Positions 1-7,115 of a DNA stretch of 11,977 nucleotides are shown piece by piece. The stretch comes from Granulicella sp. (lineage in GTDB: Bacteria > Acidobacteriota > Terriglobia > Terriglobales > Acidobacteriaceae): assembly GCA_003133205.1 (NCBI GenBank), contig PKWK01000162.1:30286-42262 (forward strand), given 5' to 3'. How positions within the stretch are numbered: position 1 is the first letter of the stretch; each line of letters opens with the position of its first letter. The position numbers and the translations under genes are program-made. The notes under the pieces were generated by a model. That model searched no databases. It was not told where the DNA came from and saw only the letters and a program-made list of their open reading frames with translations.

Positions 1-2065
1 CGCCGCAGAGCAGGCGGTCCATAGGCTGGGTGGACTCCATGTCGGCTTTGATGTCGGCGATGGCGGTGATCTGGTCGTCAGTTTCGTTGAAGTCGAAAGC
101 GTCCTCGAACTCGCGCTGCATGTTGGTGTCGGCGGAAAAGGCGGTGCCGAGTGCCGCCTTCCGCTGCGCGTAGAGCTTGAGCAGCTCGGCGGACATGTCG
201 GCCATCGCCTTCTTGACGCGGGCCTTGGTCTTCTGCCAGGCCTGGGTTCCGAGCTTGTTGAGCTGCGGAGCGGGCCCGGTGTCGGTGGACCGATATTTCT
301 GGATGAGGTCGAGGCGAGTGAGCGGAACGTAGAGCTTGGCCTCGTCGGCAAACTCGAGGATCATGAGTTCGAGCGGCGGCTGATCATTCTCTTCAATCAC
401 TCGCAGGCCGCAGTAGCGTGCGATACCGTGTTCGACGTGGACAACGTAATCGCCGACTGCGAGATCGCGGAAGTCGGAGACAAAGGCGGACATCTTCGAT
501 TTGCTGCGAGTGACGGGACGCGCCTGAACGTCGGCGTCGTCGACGAGGTCCTGCGCACCGAAGAGGATGAGCTGGCGTGCGGTGGCGCGGCCGTCCGCGT
601 CGCGCAGGTCGAGCACCTGCACACCGTTCGCAATGGCGGCGCGGACGATGACGGGGGTCTGGAGGTCTCCAGCGAGGTAGCTGGACTCGGAGTAGACAGT
701 GGCACTGCCGGGCGCCATGGTGCGCGAGCCGAGGCGGTAGGGGACTTGATACTCCTGCAGGAGTCCGGCAAGGCGCTCGACTTCGCCTTGATTCGGCGCG
801 GCGATCAGGACGCGCGCGTCCCGATGAATGAGGGAGTTGATGGCTTCGACGAGAGCTGGAATGCTGCCGTGGAAGCGCTGCGTGGGGCGGGTGGCAAAGT
901 CGACCTCGGAGAGATCGCTGCGGTCTGCATCGAGAACGTCGACAGCGCCGAGCTGGTCGAGTTCGATGCCGGAGAACTTGCGCAGACGATCGTCGAAGTC
1001 CCAGGGTGAGATGTAGATGTCTTCCGTGCGGACGAGCGAGCCGATGCCGGAGCGCTCGTGGCGCTGCTCGACCTTGTTCCACCAGCGCTCGCCCTGGTTC
1101 TTGACCATGGCCGGCTCTTCGACGAAGACGCGAGTGGCGGAGCCGAGGAGATCGAGCAAAGTGAGGTTGGCGCCTGCGACGGGCGCGAAGAACTCCCATC
1201 CGGGGAAGATGGTAGCGTCGCCAGTGCGCGCCGAGGCGTGCGTGAGAAGTTCGGAGGGTTCTTCGCCGCCTTCGAGCTCGGCTCCTGCGAGGCCCGAGCG
1301 GGTGAGTCGAGCGTTGATCGCCGTGAGGATTTTTTCGGTGACGGGCGTTTCCGTGAGTGGGAGCAGGAGGGCTTCGTCGAGAGTAGAGGCAGAGCGCTGG
1401 GTATCGGGATCGAAGCGGCGGATGGACTCGATCTCGTCGCCGAAGAAATCGATGCGGACGGGGCGCTCCATCTCGGGCGAGTAGACGTCGAGGATGCCGC
1501 CCCGAAGGGTGACCTGGCCGGGCATCTCGACCACATCGACGCGCGTATAGCCGACGGAGAGGAGATGTTCGACGAGCATGTCTGGGAGATACTCTTCGCC
1601 ACGCTTGAGATGGAGCGCGAGGGCAGCGTAGTAGTCACGCGGGAAGAGGCGCATGCAGGCAGCTTCGACGGGCGCGATGACCAGACGGGCGGTTCCGGTG
1701 GCGATCTTCCAGAGCGTCGCGGCGCGGGTCTCCTGAATTTCGGGGTGCGGTGAGAGATTCTCAAACGGCAGCACATCATGTGCGGGAAAGCGGAGGACGG
1801 ACTCTGCGGCCAGTGATCCGGTCAACTCGCAGGCGGAGAGGATGGCGGCGTGGAGGGCCTCTGCTGCCTTGTTATCGGCGACGAGGATGAGGGAGGTCGT
1901 GTTCGCAGCGCGGACGAACAACGGAAGATACAGCGCGCGGGCAGTGAAGGTGAGGCCGGAGACGCGTCTTCGCCCGCTGCCGGCACTCAGGTGGCGACGG
2001 ACACGATCGAAGGGGACAGAGTTCTCAAGGTCCGCAAGCAGCTCGCGGACGAAAGGCAGAATCAT
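1..2065 (-). CDS. mfd: Transcription-repair coupling factor Mfd, N-terminal part (runs off the left edge)
   Basis: Mfd is a cytoplasmic ATP-dependent translocase that removes RNA polymerase stalled at DNA lesions and recruits UvrA. One open frame runs from the ATG at 2063-2065 to the window edge: 688 codons, no stop. Visible parts in order: the UvrB-like N-terminal region with LRGGILDVYS near residue 187 and FFGDEIESIRRFD near 205-217; the RNA-polymerase-interacting (CarD-like) domain around residues 525-590, with VGDYVVHVEHGIARY and the following LMILEFADEAKLYVP; then the start of the helicase module, FNETDDQITAIADIKADM and MDRLLCG. The next residues outside the window should be the Walker A motif. 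Full-length Mfd is about 1,150 residues, so roughly 60% is present. The start is taken because the protein opens as expected for the family (MILPFVRELL); the Shine-Dalgarno is weak. The transporter gene lies 61 bp upstream on the same strand, so co-transcription is possible. Confidence 0.96.
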   Translation of the reverse strand, partial: MILPFVRELLADLENSVPFDRVRRHLSAGSGRRRVSGLTFTARALYLPLFVRAANTTSLILVADNKAAEALHAAILSACELTGSLAAESVLRFPAHDVLPFENLSPHPEIQETRAATLWKIATGTARLVIAPVEAACMRLFPRDYYAALALHLKRGEEYLPDMLVEHLLSVGYTRVDVVEMPGQVTLRGGILDVYSPEMERPVRIDFFGDEIESIRRFDPDTQRSASTLDEALLLPLTETPVTEKILTAINARLTRSGLAGAELEGGEEPSELLTHASARTGDATIFPGWEFFAPVAGANLTLLDLLGSATRVFVEEPAMVKNQGERWWNKVEQRHERSGIGSLVRTEDIYISPWDFDDRLRKFSGIELDQLGAVDVLDADRSDLSEVDFATRPTQRFHGSIPALVEAINSLIHRDARVLIAAPNQGEVERLAGLLQEYQVPYRLGSRTMAPGSATVYSESSYLAGDLQTPVIVRAAIANGVQVLDLRDADGRATARQLILFGAQDLVDDADVQARPVTRSKSKMSAFVSDFRDLAVGDYVVHVEHGIARYCGLRVIEENDQPPLELMILEFADEAKLYVPLTRLDLIQKYRSTDTGPAPQLNKLGTQAWQKTKARVKKAMADMSAELLKLYAQRKAALGTAFSADTNMQREFEDAFDFNETDDQITAIADIKADMESTQPMDRLLCG

Positions 2066-2126
2066 AAGCTGAGTTAAGTCTACCTGTTGAAACGGAGTCT
2101 CAGTGGCAGGGGCGATCCGCTAACAA

Positions 2127-3029
2127 TCAGGCATTGGACTCTTCGGGTTTAGAGTCGTCTTTCGGGGCGGGGACGAGGGCTGCCGATTCGGCGTCTTTGC
2201 CGATGATGACCTGTCCATATTCGAGCAGCGTGACCATGCCGACGCCTCCACAGATGTTGCCGGCGACGGCGGGCAGGAACCACATTGGAAACGCCAGCCA
2301 TGGGGCGCGGCCGGTGAGGATGGCAGCGAAGACCTCTCCGCTGGCCGCGATGCAGTGGGCGAAGTTGCCCAGGCCGACGACGAAGGCGAGCATCCAGATG
2401 ATCATGACGGAGCCGGTGATCGAGTGCGATCCGGAGACCAGCCACGCGACGGTGGCGATGATCCATCCGCCCATGACGCCAGACCAGAAGATCGCGGGGG
2501 CGGGGCGGGTTGCCGCATCGAGGCCAAGCTGGGCGAGTGATTGCACGACCCCGGGTGACAGCGCGTGGGTGAGTGTGGCCAGCGCGGCGAACGCAAAAGC
2601 TCCGAGGACGTTTGCCGGCAGGACAGCGGCCCACAGGCGCACGGTGTTCCAGAAGTGGCTCTTTTCTGCGAGGACGAGGGCGACGGGGTAGAGGGTGTTC
2701 TCGGTAAAGAGCTGCGAGCGCCCGAGGATGACGACGATGAAGCCGAGCGGATAAAACATCTTTGCGATGAAGAGCGTGGTGGGTGTGGGCGCCGTGCCTG
2801 CAGGCGTGAGCAGCGCGATTGCGATGGCGTTGCCCAAGGCAGAAAGGCCCATGAAGATGCCGCCGGCGAGGCCGGAGATGGCGAGCGAGATGCTGGAGCG
2901 GCCAAGCTCCTGGCGGGCGTTGTTGGCGACCTGCTCGTAGATGTCCTGCGCGCTGGGGCGCTCGAGGTTCTTTTGCGCGTCGAGCGTGGGTGGCGGTGCT
3001 GCAGGCGTTCGGCGGAAGATGGCGCGCAT
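2127..3029 (-). CDS. Formate/nitrite transporter (FNT) family membrane channel, YfdC-like
   Basis: A 300-residue inner-membrane protein of the FNT family, pentameric channels for small monovalent anions such as formate, nitrite or hydrosulfide. Six hydrophobic segments are visible, starting near residues 47, 87, 130, 180, 207 and 247. Family marks are the GRSQLFTENT loop (103-112), and GNFAHCIAASGEVF (221-234), which places a histidine (H225) where FNT channels carry their central pore histidine. The soluble N-terminus (1-40) is proline- and glutamine-rich and the tail (280-300) is charged. The sequence fits the YfdC-like branch better than classical FocA or NirC, so the substrate cannot be read from it. 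No formate or nitrite enzyme gene is adjacent. The gene diverges from gatB, with about 65 bp between the starts, and precedes mfd on the same strand. The ATG at 3027-3029 is the first good start; no strong Shine-Dalgarno is seen. Confidence 0.9.
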   Translation of the reverse strand: MRAIFRRTPAAPPPTLDAQKNLERPSAQDIYEQVANNARQELGRSSISLAISGLAGGIFMGLSALGNAIAIALLTPAGTAPTPTTLFIAKMFYPLGFIVVILGRSQLFTENTLYPVALVLAEKSHFWNTVRLWAAVLPANVLGAFAFAALATLTHALSPGVVQSLAQLGLDAATRPAPAIFWSGVMGGWIIATVAWLVSGSHSITGSVMIIWMLAFVVGLGNFAHCIAASGEVFAAILTGRAPWLAFPMWFLPAVAGNICGGVGMVTLLEYGQVIIGKDAESAALVPAPKDDSKPEESNA

Positions 3030-3075
3030 GAGGATGAGATGCAGAAAGCGGCGGAACGCGGGAAATGGGCCTTGT

Positions 3076-3084
3076 TGCTAGAAT
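3076..3084 (+). promoter_or_regulatory. Possible extended -10 element upstream of gatB
   Basis: TGCTAGAAT matches an extended -10 element (TG, one base, then five of six bases of TATAAT). No convincing -35 is present 17 bp upstream. The predicted transcription start would fall near 3091, inside the Shine-Dalgarno, so either the leader is extremely short or the true promoter lies elsewhere. Sequence pattern only. Confidence 0.35.
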
Positions 3085-3085
3085 C

Positions 3086-3092
3086 GAGGTGA
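3086..3092 (+). promoter_or_regulatory. Ribosome binding site that sets the gatB start
   Basis: GAGGTGA lies just before the ATG at 3095, with GAGG five bases away. It supports 3095 over the in-frame ATG at 3065, which has no Shine-Dalgarno and would lie upstream of the putative -10. Confidence 0.7.
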
Positions 3093-3094
3093 AT

Positions 3095-4600
3095 ATGTCG
3101 ACGATGAGTGCAGTTTCGCCTGAGGTTCTTGCCAAGTACCAGCCTGTGATCGGGCTGGAAGTCCACGTTCAACTGCTGACTGAGTCGAAGGCGTTTTGCG
3201 GCTGCGTGAATCGCTATGGTGGCGAGCCGAATACGCATGTCTGCCCGACGTGCCTTGGACTGCCAGGTGCGCTGCCGGTGCTCAACCGCCGGGCAGTGGA
3301 GCTGGCGGCGCTGGCGGCCAAGGCAATCCATTGCGAGATTCGCGAGACCAGTATTTTTTCGCGCAAGAATTACTTCTACCCCGACTCGCCGAAGGGCTAC
3401 CAGATCTCGCAGTTCGACCAGCCGCTCGCGGAGCACGGCTGGATCGATGTGCCGGCATTCGATGCGACGGGTGCTGCGGTGACGAAACGCATTGGGATCA
3501 CGCGACTGCACATGGAGGAAGACGCGGGCAAGAGTCTTCACGACGGGTTTGCGGACTCGGTGTCGCGGACGTATATCGATCTGAACCGTTGCGGAACTCC
3601 GCTGATCGAGATTGTGAGCGAGCCGGACATTCGTACGCCTGACGAGGCGTTTGAGTACCTCACGCGACTGAAGGAGATCCTGCTCTACACGGGTGTGAGC
3701 GACTGCAACATGGAAGAGGGCAGCCTGCGCTGCGATGCCAACGTGAGCGTGATGCTCAAGGGTGCGGAGCGGTTCGGCACGAAGGCGGAAGTGAAGAACG
3801 TCAACAGCTTTCGCTATATTCGCGCGGCACTCGAATATGAGATTGAACGGCAGATTGACGTGCTGGAAGGCGGCGGGCGCGTGGTGCAGGAGTCGCGGCT
3901 GTGGAACAACGCGGAGGGACGGACGTATTCGATGCGCTCGAAGGAGCAGGCGCATGACTATCGCTATTTCCCTGAACCGGATCTGCCGCCGCTGGTGGTG
4001 GGCGAAGCGTGGCAGCGTGAGATTCTCACCGTACTTCCGGAGTTGCCCGAGGCGCGACGCGCGCGGATGATTGCGGAGTACGACATCAATCAGCAGGACG
4101 CGATGACGCTGACGGCGACGCGCGCGTTTGCGGACAGCTTCGAGGCCGCAGCGAAGGCGGCGAAGAGTCCGAAGCGCGTCGTTTCTCTGATTACAAGCGA
4201 GCTGACGGGACGGCTGAATGCAGCAGGGCTTGAGTTGGAGCAGTCGCCTGTGTCGCTGAAGGGGATCGTGATGGCGGCGGACCTCGCGGAGTCGGGCGAC
4301 CTGTCGAGCAAGATGCTGAAGCAACTGCTGGACACTTGCTTCGCCGAGGGCAAGGACTTCGCCGAGGTGTACGAGCGCGACAAGCCACAGCAGATCTCGG
4401 ACGCGGGCGCGATCGAGGCGATGATCGACGAGGTGATCGCGGCGAATCCGAAGCAGGTTGCGCAATATGTTGGCGGCAAAAAGACGGTCGCGGCGTTTTT
4501 CGTGGGCAACGTGATGCGGTTGTCGAAGGGGCAGGCGAATCCGGCGATGCTGAACGAACTTGTCACGCGCAAGCTGGATGCGCTGGGCGGCACTGTTTAG
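3095..4600 (+). CDS. gatB: Aspartyl/glutamyl-tRNA amidotransferase subunit B
   Basis: GatB is the kinase and tRNA-binding subunit of GatCAB, which converts Glu-tRNA(Gln) and/or Asp-tRNA(Asn) to the amidated forms in the cytoplasm. The 501-residue protein is of normal length. Near the N-terminus it shows YQPVIGLEVHVQLLTESKAF, then a zinc-site pattern CGC...CPTC (Cys 35, 37, 50 and 53) followed by LGLPGALPVLN. The catalytic cradle continues with NYFYPDSPKGYQISQFDQP, LHMEEDAGKS, DLNRCGTPLIEIVSEPD, CNMEEGSLRCDANVS and YRYFPEPDLPPL. The C-terminal part, from about residue 350, is the helical tail plus YqeY domain that contacts tRNA, ending with KGQANPAMLNELVTRKLD. gatA and gatC are not next to it. 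The start at 3095 is preferred because of GAGGTGA just upstream; a longer in-frame ATG exists at 3065. Confidence 0.97.
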   Translation: MSTMSAVSPEVLAKYQPVIGLEVHVQLLTESKAFCGCVNRYGGEPNTHVCPTCLGLPGALPVLNRRAVELAALAAKAIHCEIRETSIFSRKNYFYPDSPKGYQISQFDQPLAEHGWIDVPAFDATGAAVTKRIGITRLHMEEDAGKSLHDGFADSVSRTYIDLNRCGTPLIEIVSEPDIRTPDEAFEYLTRLKEILLYTGVSDCNMEEGSLRCDANVSVMLKGAERFGTKAEVKNVNSFRYIRAALEYEIERQIDVLEGGGRVVQESRLWNNAEGRTYSMRSKEQAHDYRYFPEPDLPPLVVGEAWQREILTVLPELPEARRARMIAEYDINQQDAMTLTATRAFADSFEAAAKAAKSPKRVVSLITSELTGRLNAAGLELEQSPVSLKGIVMAADLAESGDLSSKMLKQLLDTCFAEGKDFAEVYERDKPQQISDAGAIEAMIDEVIAANPKQVAQYVGGKKTVAAFFVGNVMRLSKGQANPAMLNELVTRKLDALGGTV

Positions 4601-4662
4601 CGCCGATTGCCTGTACAACTATCCTGCGTGTGCCGGCTTCCAAGCATGGTGGAGGCAAACCC

Positions 4663-4896
4663 ATGGCAACCAGAAAAGCTGCAAAAAAGAGTGCTGCGAA
4701 GAAAAAACCTTCTGCCCGCAAATACAGTCCGGCGGCTGGTAAGAGCGTCGAACGCGAGATGAAGGCGATGAAGCAGGGCAAGCTGAAGAGTGGGCGAAGC
4801 GGCAAGAAAGTGACGAACCCGAAACAGGCGATCGCAATCGGGTTGTCCGAGGCGCGCAAGGCGGGCAAGAAAGTGCCTCCGCCAAAGGCTGCTTGA
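4663..4896 (+). CDS. Small lysine/alanine-rich basic protein, DUF6496-type
   Basis: A 77-residue, strongly basic protein. Residues 1-20 are a Lys/Ala-rich tail (MATRKAAKKSAAKKKPSARK), resembling tails of histone-H1-like bacterial nucleoid proteins. The core YSPAAGKSVEREM, then KQGKLKSGRSGKKV and KQAIAIGLSEARKAGKKV, matches what I know as the DUF6496 family; family assignment is from memory of this core. The function is unknown; nucleic-acid or nucleoid binding is only an inference from charge. The start is well supported: GGAGG at 4651-4655, seven bases before the ATG. It follows gatB by 62 bp on the same strand, so read-through is possible, though TACAAC at 4614-4619 could be a weak separate -10. 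It ends 6 bp from the stop of the convergent FmdB-type gene. Confidence 0.88.
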   Translation: MATRKAAKKSAAKKKPSARKYSPAAGKSVEREMKAMKQGKLKSGRSGKKVTNPKQAIAIGLSEARKAGKKVPPPKAA

Positions 4897-4902
4897 GACC
4901 GG

Positions 4903-5268
4903 CTACTTCTTGTCAGAGCTGGATGTGGAGGGCGCGGCTGCAGCGGGCGCAGCGGGGGAACTAGTACCGCTCGAAGCCGGCGCTGTTGTGGTGTCTTTGC
5001 TTGAGGACGCGGTACTTTCGGTGGACGACCCGGTTGCGCTGCCCGAGTTGGTGGACGCTCCCGCGCTGTCGCCGGAGGACTTTGGCTTGGCGTTGCCGTA
5101 GCCATCCGCGAACCAGCCGCCGCCTTTGAAGGAGATTGCGGGCGCGGAGATTACCCGCCCCAGCAGGCCTCCACAGTGCGGGCATTCAGTGATCTCCGGA
5201 TCGGAGAACTTCTGAATCTTTTCCGTGCGACGTTGGCACTGCGTGCATTCGTATTCGTAAAGCGGCAT
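4903..5268 (-). CDS. FmdB-family zinc-ribbon protein with Ser/Thr/Ala-rich tail
   Basis: A 121-residue protein. It opens with the typical FmdB zinc ribbon, MPLYEYECTQC, then CPHCGG; the four cysteines at 8, 11, 29 and 32 form the expected CxxC...CxxC metal site. FmdB proteins were named as putative regulators of formamidase/amidase genes, but for most members the role is unknown. After a conserved glycine-rich turn (FKGGGWFADGY, about 48-58) the last 55 residues are low complexity: Ser, Thr, Ala, Pro and Gly, ending SSSDKK, probably disordered. The start is placed at the ATG at 5266-5268 because the family begins MPLYEY. An open frame continues upstream to 5367, but its translation does not fit the family. 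A purine-rich GGAAGAGAG precedes the start. It lies 154 bp downstream of serA on the same strand. Confidence 0.9.
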   Translation of the reverse strand: MPLYEYECTQCQRRTEKIQKFSDPEITECPHCGGLLGRVISAPAISFKGGGWFADGYGNAKPKSSGDSAGASTNSGSATGSSTESTASSSKDTTTAPASSGTSSPAAPAAAAPSTSSSDKK

Positions 5269-5358
5269 ATCGTATCTCTCTTCCGGCCTGGTGAAGTATC
5301 TCAAAGAAATGCAACTAAAAGAGAACTTTGAAATGAAGAGCCCAAGGGTCGGCGATGC

Positions 5359-5364
5359 TTTATA
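5359..5364 (-). promoter_or_regulatory. Possible -10 box for the FmdB-type gene
   Basis: Read on the minus strand this is TATAAA, preceded directly by TG, giving a leader of about 85 bases before the FmdB-type start. The best -35 candidate (TTCTGT with an 18-bp spacer) is poor. The 154-bp gap after serA makes a separate promoter plausible. Confidence 0.3.
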
Positions 5365-5375
5365 CATCGTATTCC

Positions 5376-5399
5376 GTTACAAACAGAATTATCTGTAAC
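5376..5399 (-). other. Short inverted repeat downstream of serA
   Basis: GTTACA (5376-5381) and TGTAAC (5394-5399) are exact inverse copies, and a competing inner pair ACAGA/TCTGT (5383-5387 and 5392-5396) encloses a 4-base loop. The inner hairpin is followed on the minus strand by only two further T residues, so it is a weak terminator candidate for serA. It could equally be a protein-binding palindrome upstream of the FmdB-type gene. Confidence 0.35.
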
Positions 5400-5422
5400 T
5401 CGACTTGTTCGTTACGTGGCTG

Positions 5423-7042
5423 CTATACCTTTCCAAGTTCCACCAGGCGCACGCTGGCGATGGCTTCGACCTTGCGGAGTGCTTCAATCGCTGCTGCGGC
5501 ATCGCTTGGACTTTGCACGTCGATCTGGACAACGGCCAACGCCTGACCCTGAGGAACGCGCTGCGAGCGGGTCGATCGGCCCAGGGCAAAGTTCGCGATA
5601 TTCAGCGAGTGCTCGCCCAGGATAGTGCCGATGCGCCCAACCACGCCGGGAACATCGTGGTTGCGGATCGCGACCAGTGTGCCATTCAGCGGGGCCTCGA
5701 TGTCGATGCCGTCGTAGGTGAGCAGGCGTGGCGAGTTGCCGTGCAGAACGGTCGCCGATGCGCTGGCGTCGCCGTCCGTGGAGTGCAGGACGATTTTGAG
5801 TGTGCTTCCGGTACCGCCGGTGGTGAATTCTTTTTTGTCCTCTTGAATGCGGATGCCACGTTCCTGCGCGATGGCCGCCGCATTGATGCGATTGACCGCG
5901 TCCTCGTTTGCGAAGACGCCACAGATGGCAGCGTTGCGAATGAGGTCGGTCTTGCCCTGGGCGAGCCGGCCGGCGTAGGTGATCTGGATACTCTCAAGAT
6001 TTCCGGGCGCCGCATGCGAGAGAAACAGGCCAAGGCGCTCGGCCATGTCGATGTACGGCGCGATCTTGACGTACTCCTCGTGCGAGAGCGAAGGAACGTT
6101 GACGGCGTTCTGCACGACACCGAGCTTCAAGTAGTCGCGCACCTGCTCGGCGAGCTGGATGCCGATCGCCTCCTGCGCCTCGTTGGTAGAGCCTGCGATA
6201 TGTGGCGACAGAAGCACGTTGTCGAGGCCAAAGTAGGGCGAATCCTTGAGCGGCTCCTGGCGGAAGACATCGAGCGCTGCACCTGCGACGTGGCCCGACT
6301 TGATGGCTTCGGCGAGCGCGTCGTCGACGATCAGTTCGCCGCGCGCGCAGTTGATGATGCGGATGCCGGGCTTCATGATCTTGATCGACGTAGCATTGAT
6401 CATGCCCTCGGTCTGCGTAGTGAGGCCCACGTGGAGGGTGAGATAGTCGGACTTCTTGAATATCTCGTCGATGGGCACGAGCGTGACCTCATTCTCACGC
6501 GCGATGACCGGCGCAATGAATGGGTCGTAGCCGATCAGTTCCATGCCGAAGCCGCGCGCACGGCGGGCGACTTCGAGGCCAATGCGGCCGAGGCCGACAA
6601 TGCCGAGCGTCTTGCCGCGAAGCTCTGAGCCCTGCAGCGACTTCTTCTCCCACTTGGCTGAGTGCATCGTGGCGTTGGCGCGGGGAACGGAACGCGCCAT
6701 CGCGATCATCAGGCCAACGGTGAGTTCGGCGACGGCAACCGCATTTGCGCCCGGCGTGTTCATCACGACGATGCCGCGGTGCGTGGCTGCGTCGGTGTCG
6801 ATGTTGTCGACGCCAACGCCGGCGCGGCCGATGACACGGAGGTTCGGCGCAGACTCCAGCAGCTTGGCGTCCGCCTGCACGGCGGAGCGGACGACCAGCG
6901 CATCAGCGTCGGCGAGTTCGGCCTCGAGGCCGCCGGGGCCGAGCTTGGCGATCTGGTCGGAGGTGACGACGTTCCAGCCGGGTTCCTGCTTCAACACCGC
7001 CAGCGTCGCCGGCGAGACTTTTTCTGCGAGTACGATCTTCAT
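5423..7042 (-). CDS. serA: D-3-phosphoglycerate dehydrogenase, long form with ACT domain
   Basis: SerA oxidises 3-phosphoglycerate to 3-phosphohydroxypyruvate with NAD, the first step of the phosphorylated serine pathway (cytoplasm). The 539-residue length matches the long form with an intervening allosteric-substrate-binding domain and a C-terminal ACT domain. Visible parts: N-terminal substrate half with VIGRAGVGVDNID (about 70-82); Rossmann motif LGIVGLGRIGLEVARRA (146-162) with YDPF after strand 2; catalytic Arg234 in NCARGELIVDD, Glu263 in ALDVFRQEP and His281 in LLSPHIAGST. The ACT domain begins near residue 464 (TLVAIRNHDVPGVVGRIGTI) and probably binds serine for feedback inhibition. 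The start is placed at the second of two close in-frame ATGs (7042, not 7048), because AAAGGA sits five bases before it and the product then starts MKIVLAEKVS. It follows the YgiC-like gene by 73 bp on the same strand. Confidence 0.96.
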   Translation of the reverse strand: MKIVLAEKVSPATLAVLKQEPGWNVVTSDQIAKLGPGGLEAELADADALVVRSAVQADAKLLESAPNLRVIGRAGVGVDNIDTDAATHRGIVVMNTPGANAVAVAELTVGLMIAMARSVPRANATMHSAKWEKKSLQGSELRGKTLGIVGLGRIGLEVARRARGFGMELIGYDPFIAPVIARENEVTLVPIDEIFKKSDYLTLHVGLTTQTEGMINATSIKIMKPGIRIINCARGELIVDDALAEAIKSGHVAGAALDVFRQEPLKDSPYFGLDNVLLSPHIAGSTNEAQEAIGIQLAEQVRDYLKLGVVQNAVNVPSLSHEEYVKIAPYIDMAERLGLFLSHAAPGNLESIQITYAGRLAQGKTDLIRNAAICGVFANEDAVNRINAAAIAQERGIRIQEDKKEFTTGGTGSTLKIVLHSTDGDASASATVLHGNSPRLLTYDGIDIEAPLNGTLVAIRNHDVPGVVGRIGTILGEHSLNIANFALGRSTRSQRVPQGQALAVVQIDVQSPSDAAAAIEALRKVEAIASVRLVELGKV

Positions 7043-7048
7043 GAACAT

Positions 7049-7054
7049 CCTTTT
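7049..7054 (-). promoter_or_regulatory. Ribosome binding site that sets the serA start
   Basis: Read on the minus strand, AAAAGG (7049-7054) runs into the A of the upstream ATG, forming AAAGGA. It abuts the ATG at 7046-7048 but is correctly spaced for the ATG at 7040-7042. This favours the shorter product. Confidence 0.55.
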
Positions 7055-7115
7055 TTGGGTGGTGCTTTAAGTGCGTGATGTTGTCGCTGACTTACAGTTT
7101 AAGGGATCATTTGAT

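Noticed and set aside
428..1753. Plus-strand open frames of 193 and 231 codons
   Set aside because: Both lie opposite the continuous Mfd frame, which is identified by strong domain motifs.
805..1779. 324-codon minus-strand open frame within mfd
   Set aside because: It is a Ser/Pro/Arg-rich frame-shifted reading of mfd; the true frame is open over the whole of 1-2065.
2402..4618. Very long open frame (738 codons) on the minus strand across gatB
   Set aside because: It is antisense to gatB and out of frame with the FNT gene; its translation is Arg/His/Leu-rich with no recognisable motif. Open antisense frames are common in high-GC genes.
4336..4896. Longer 186-codon version of the small basic protein
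   Set aside because: The extension overlaps gatB by about 265 bp and is a shadow. The ATG at 4663 has GGAGG at the right distance and begins the conserved protein.
5405..6628. 407-codon plus-strand open frame
   Set aside because: It is the antisense shadow of serA, whose catalytic and ACT motifs are all in place on the minus strand.
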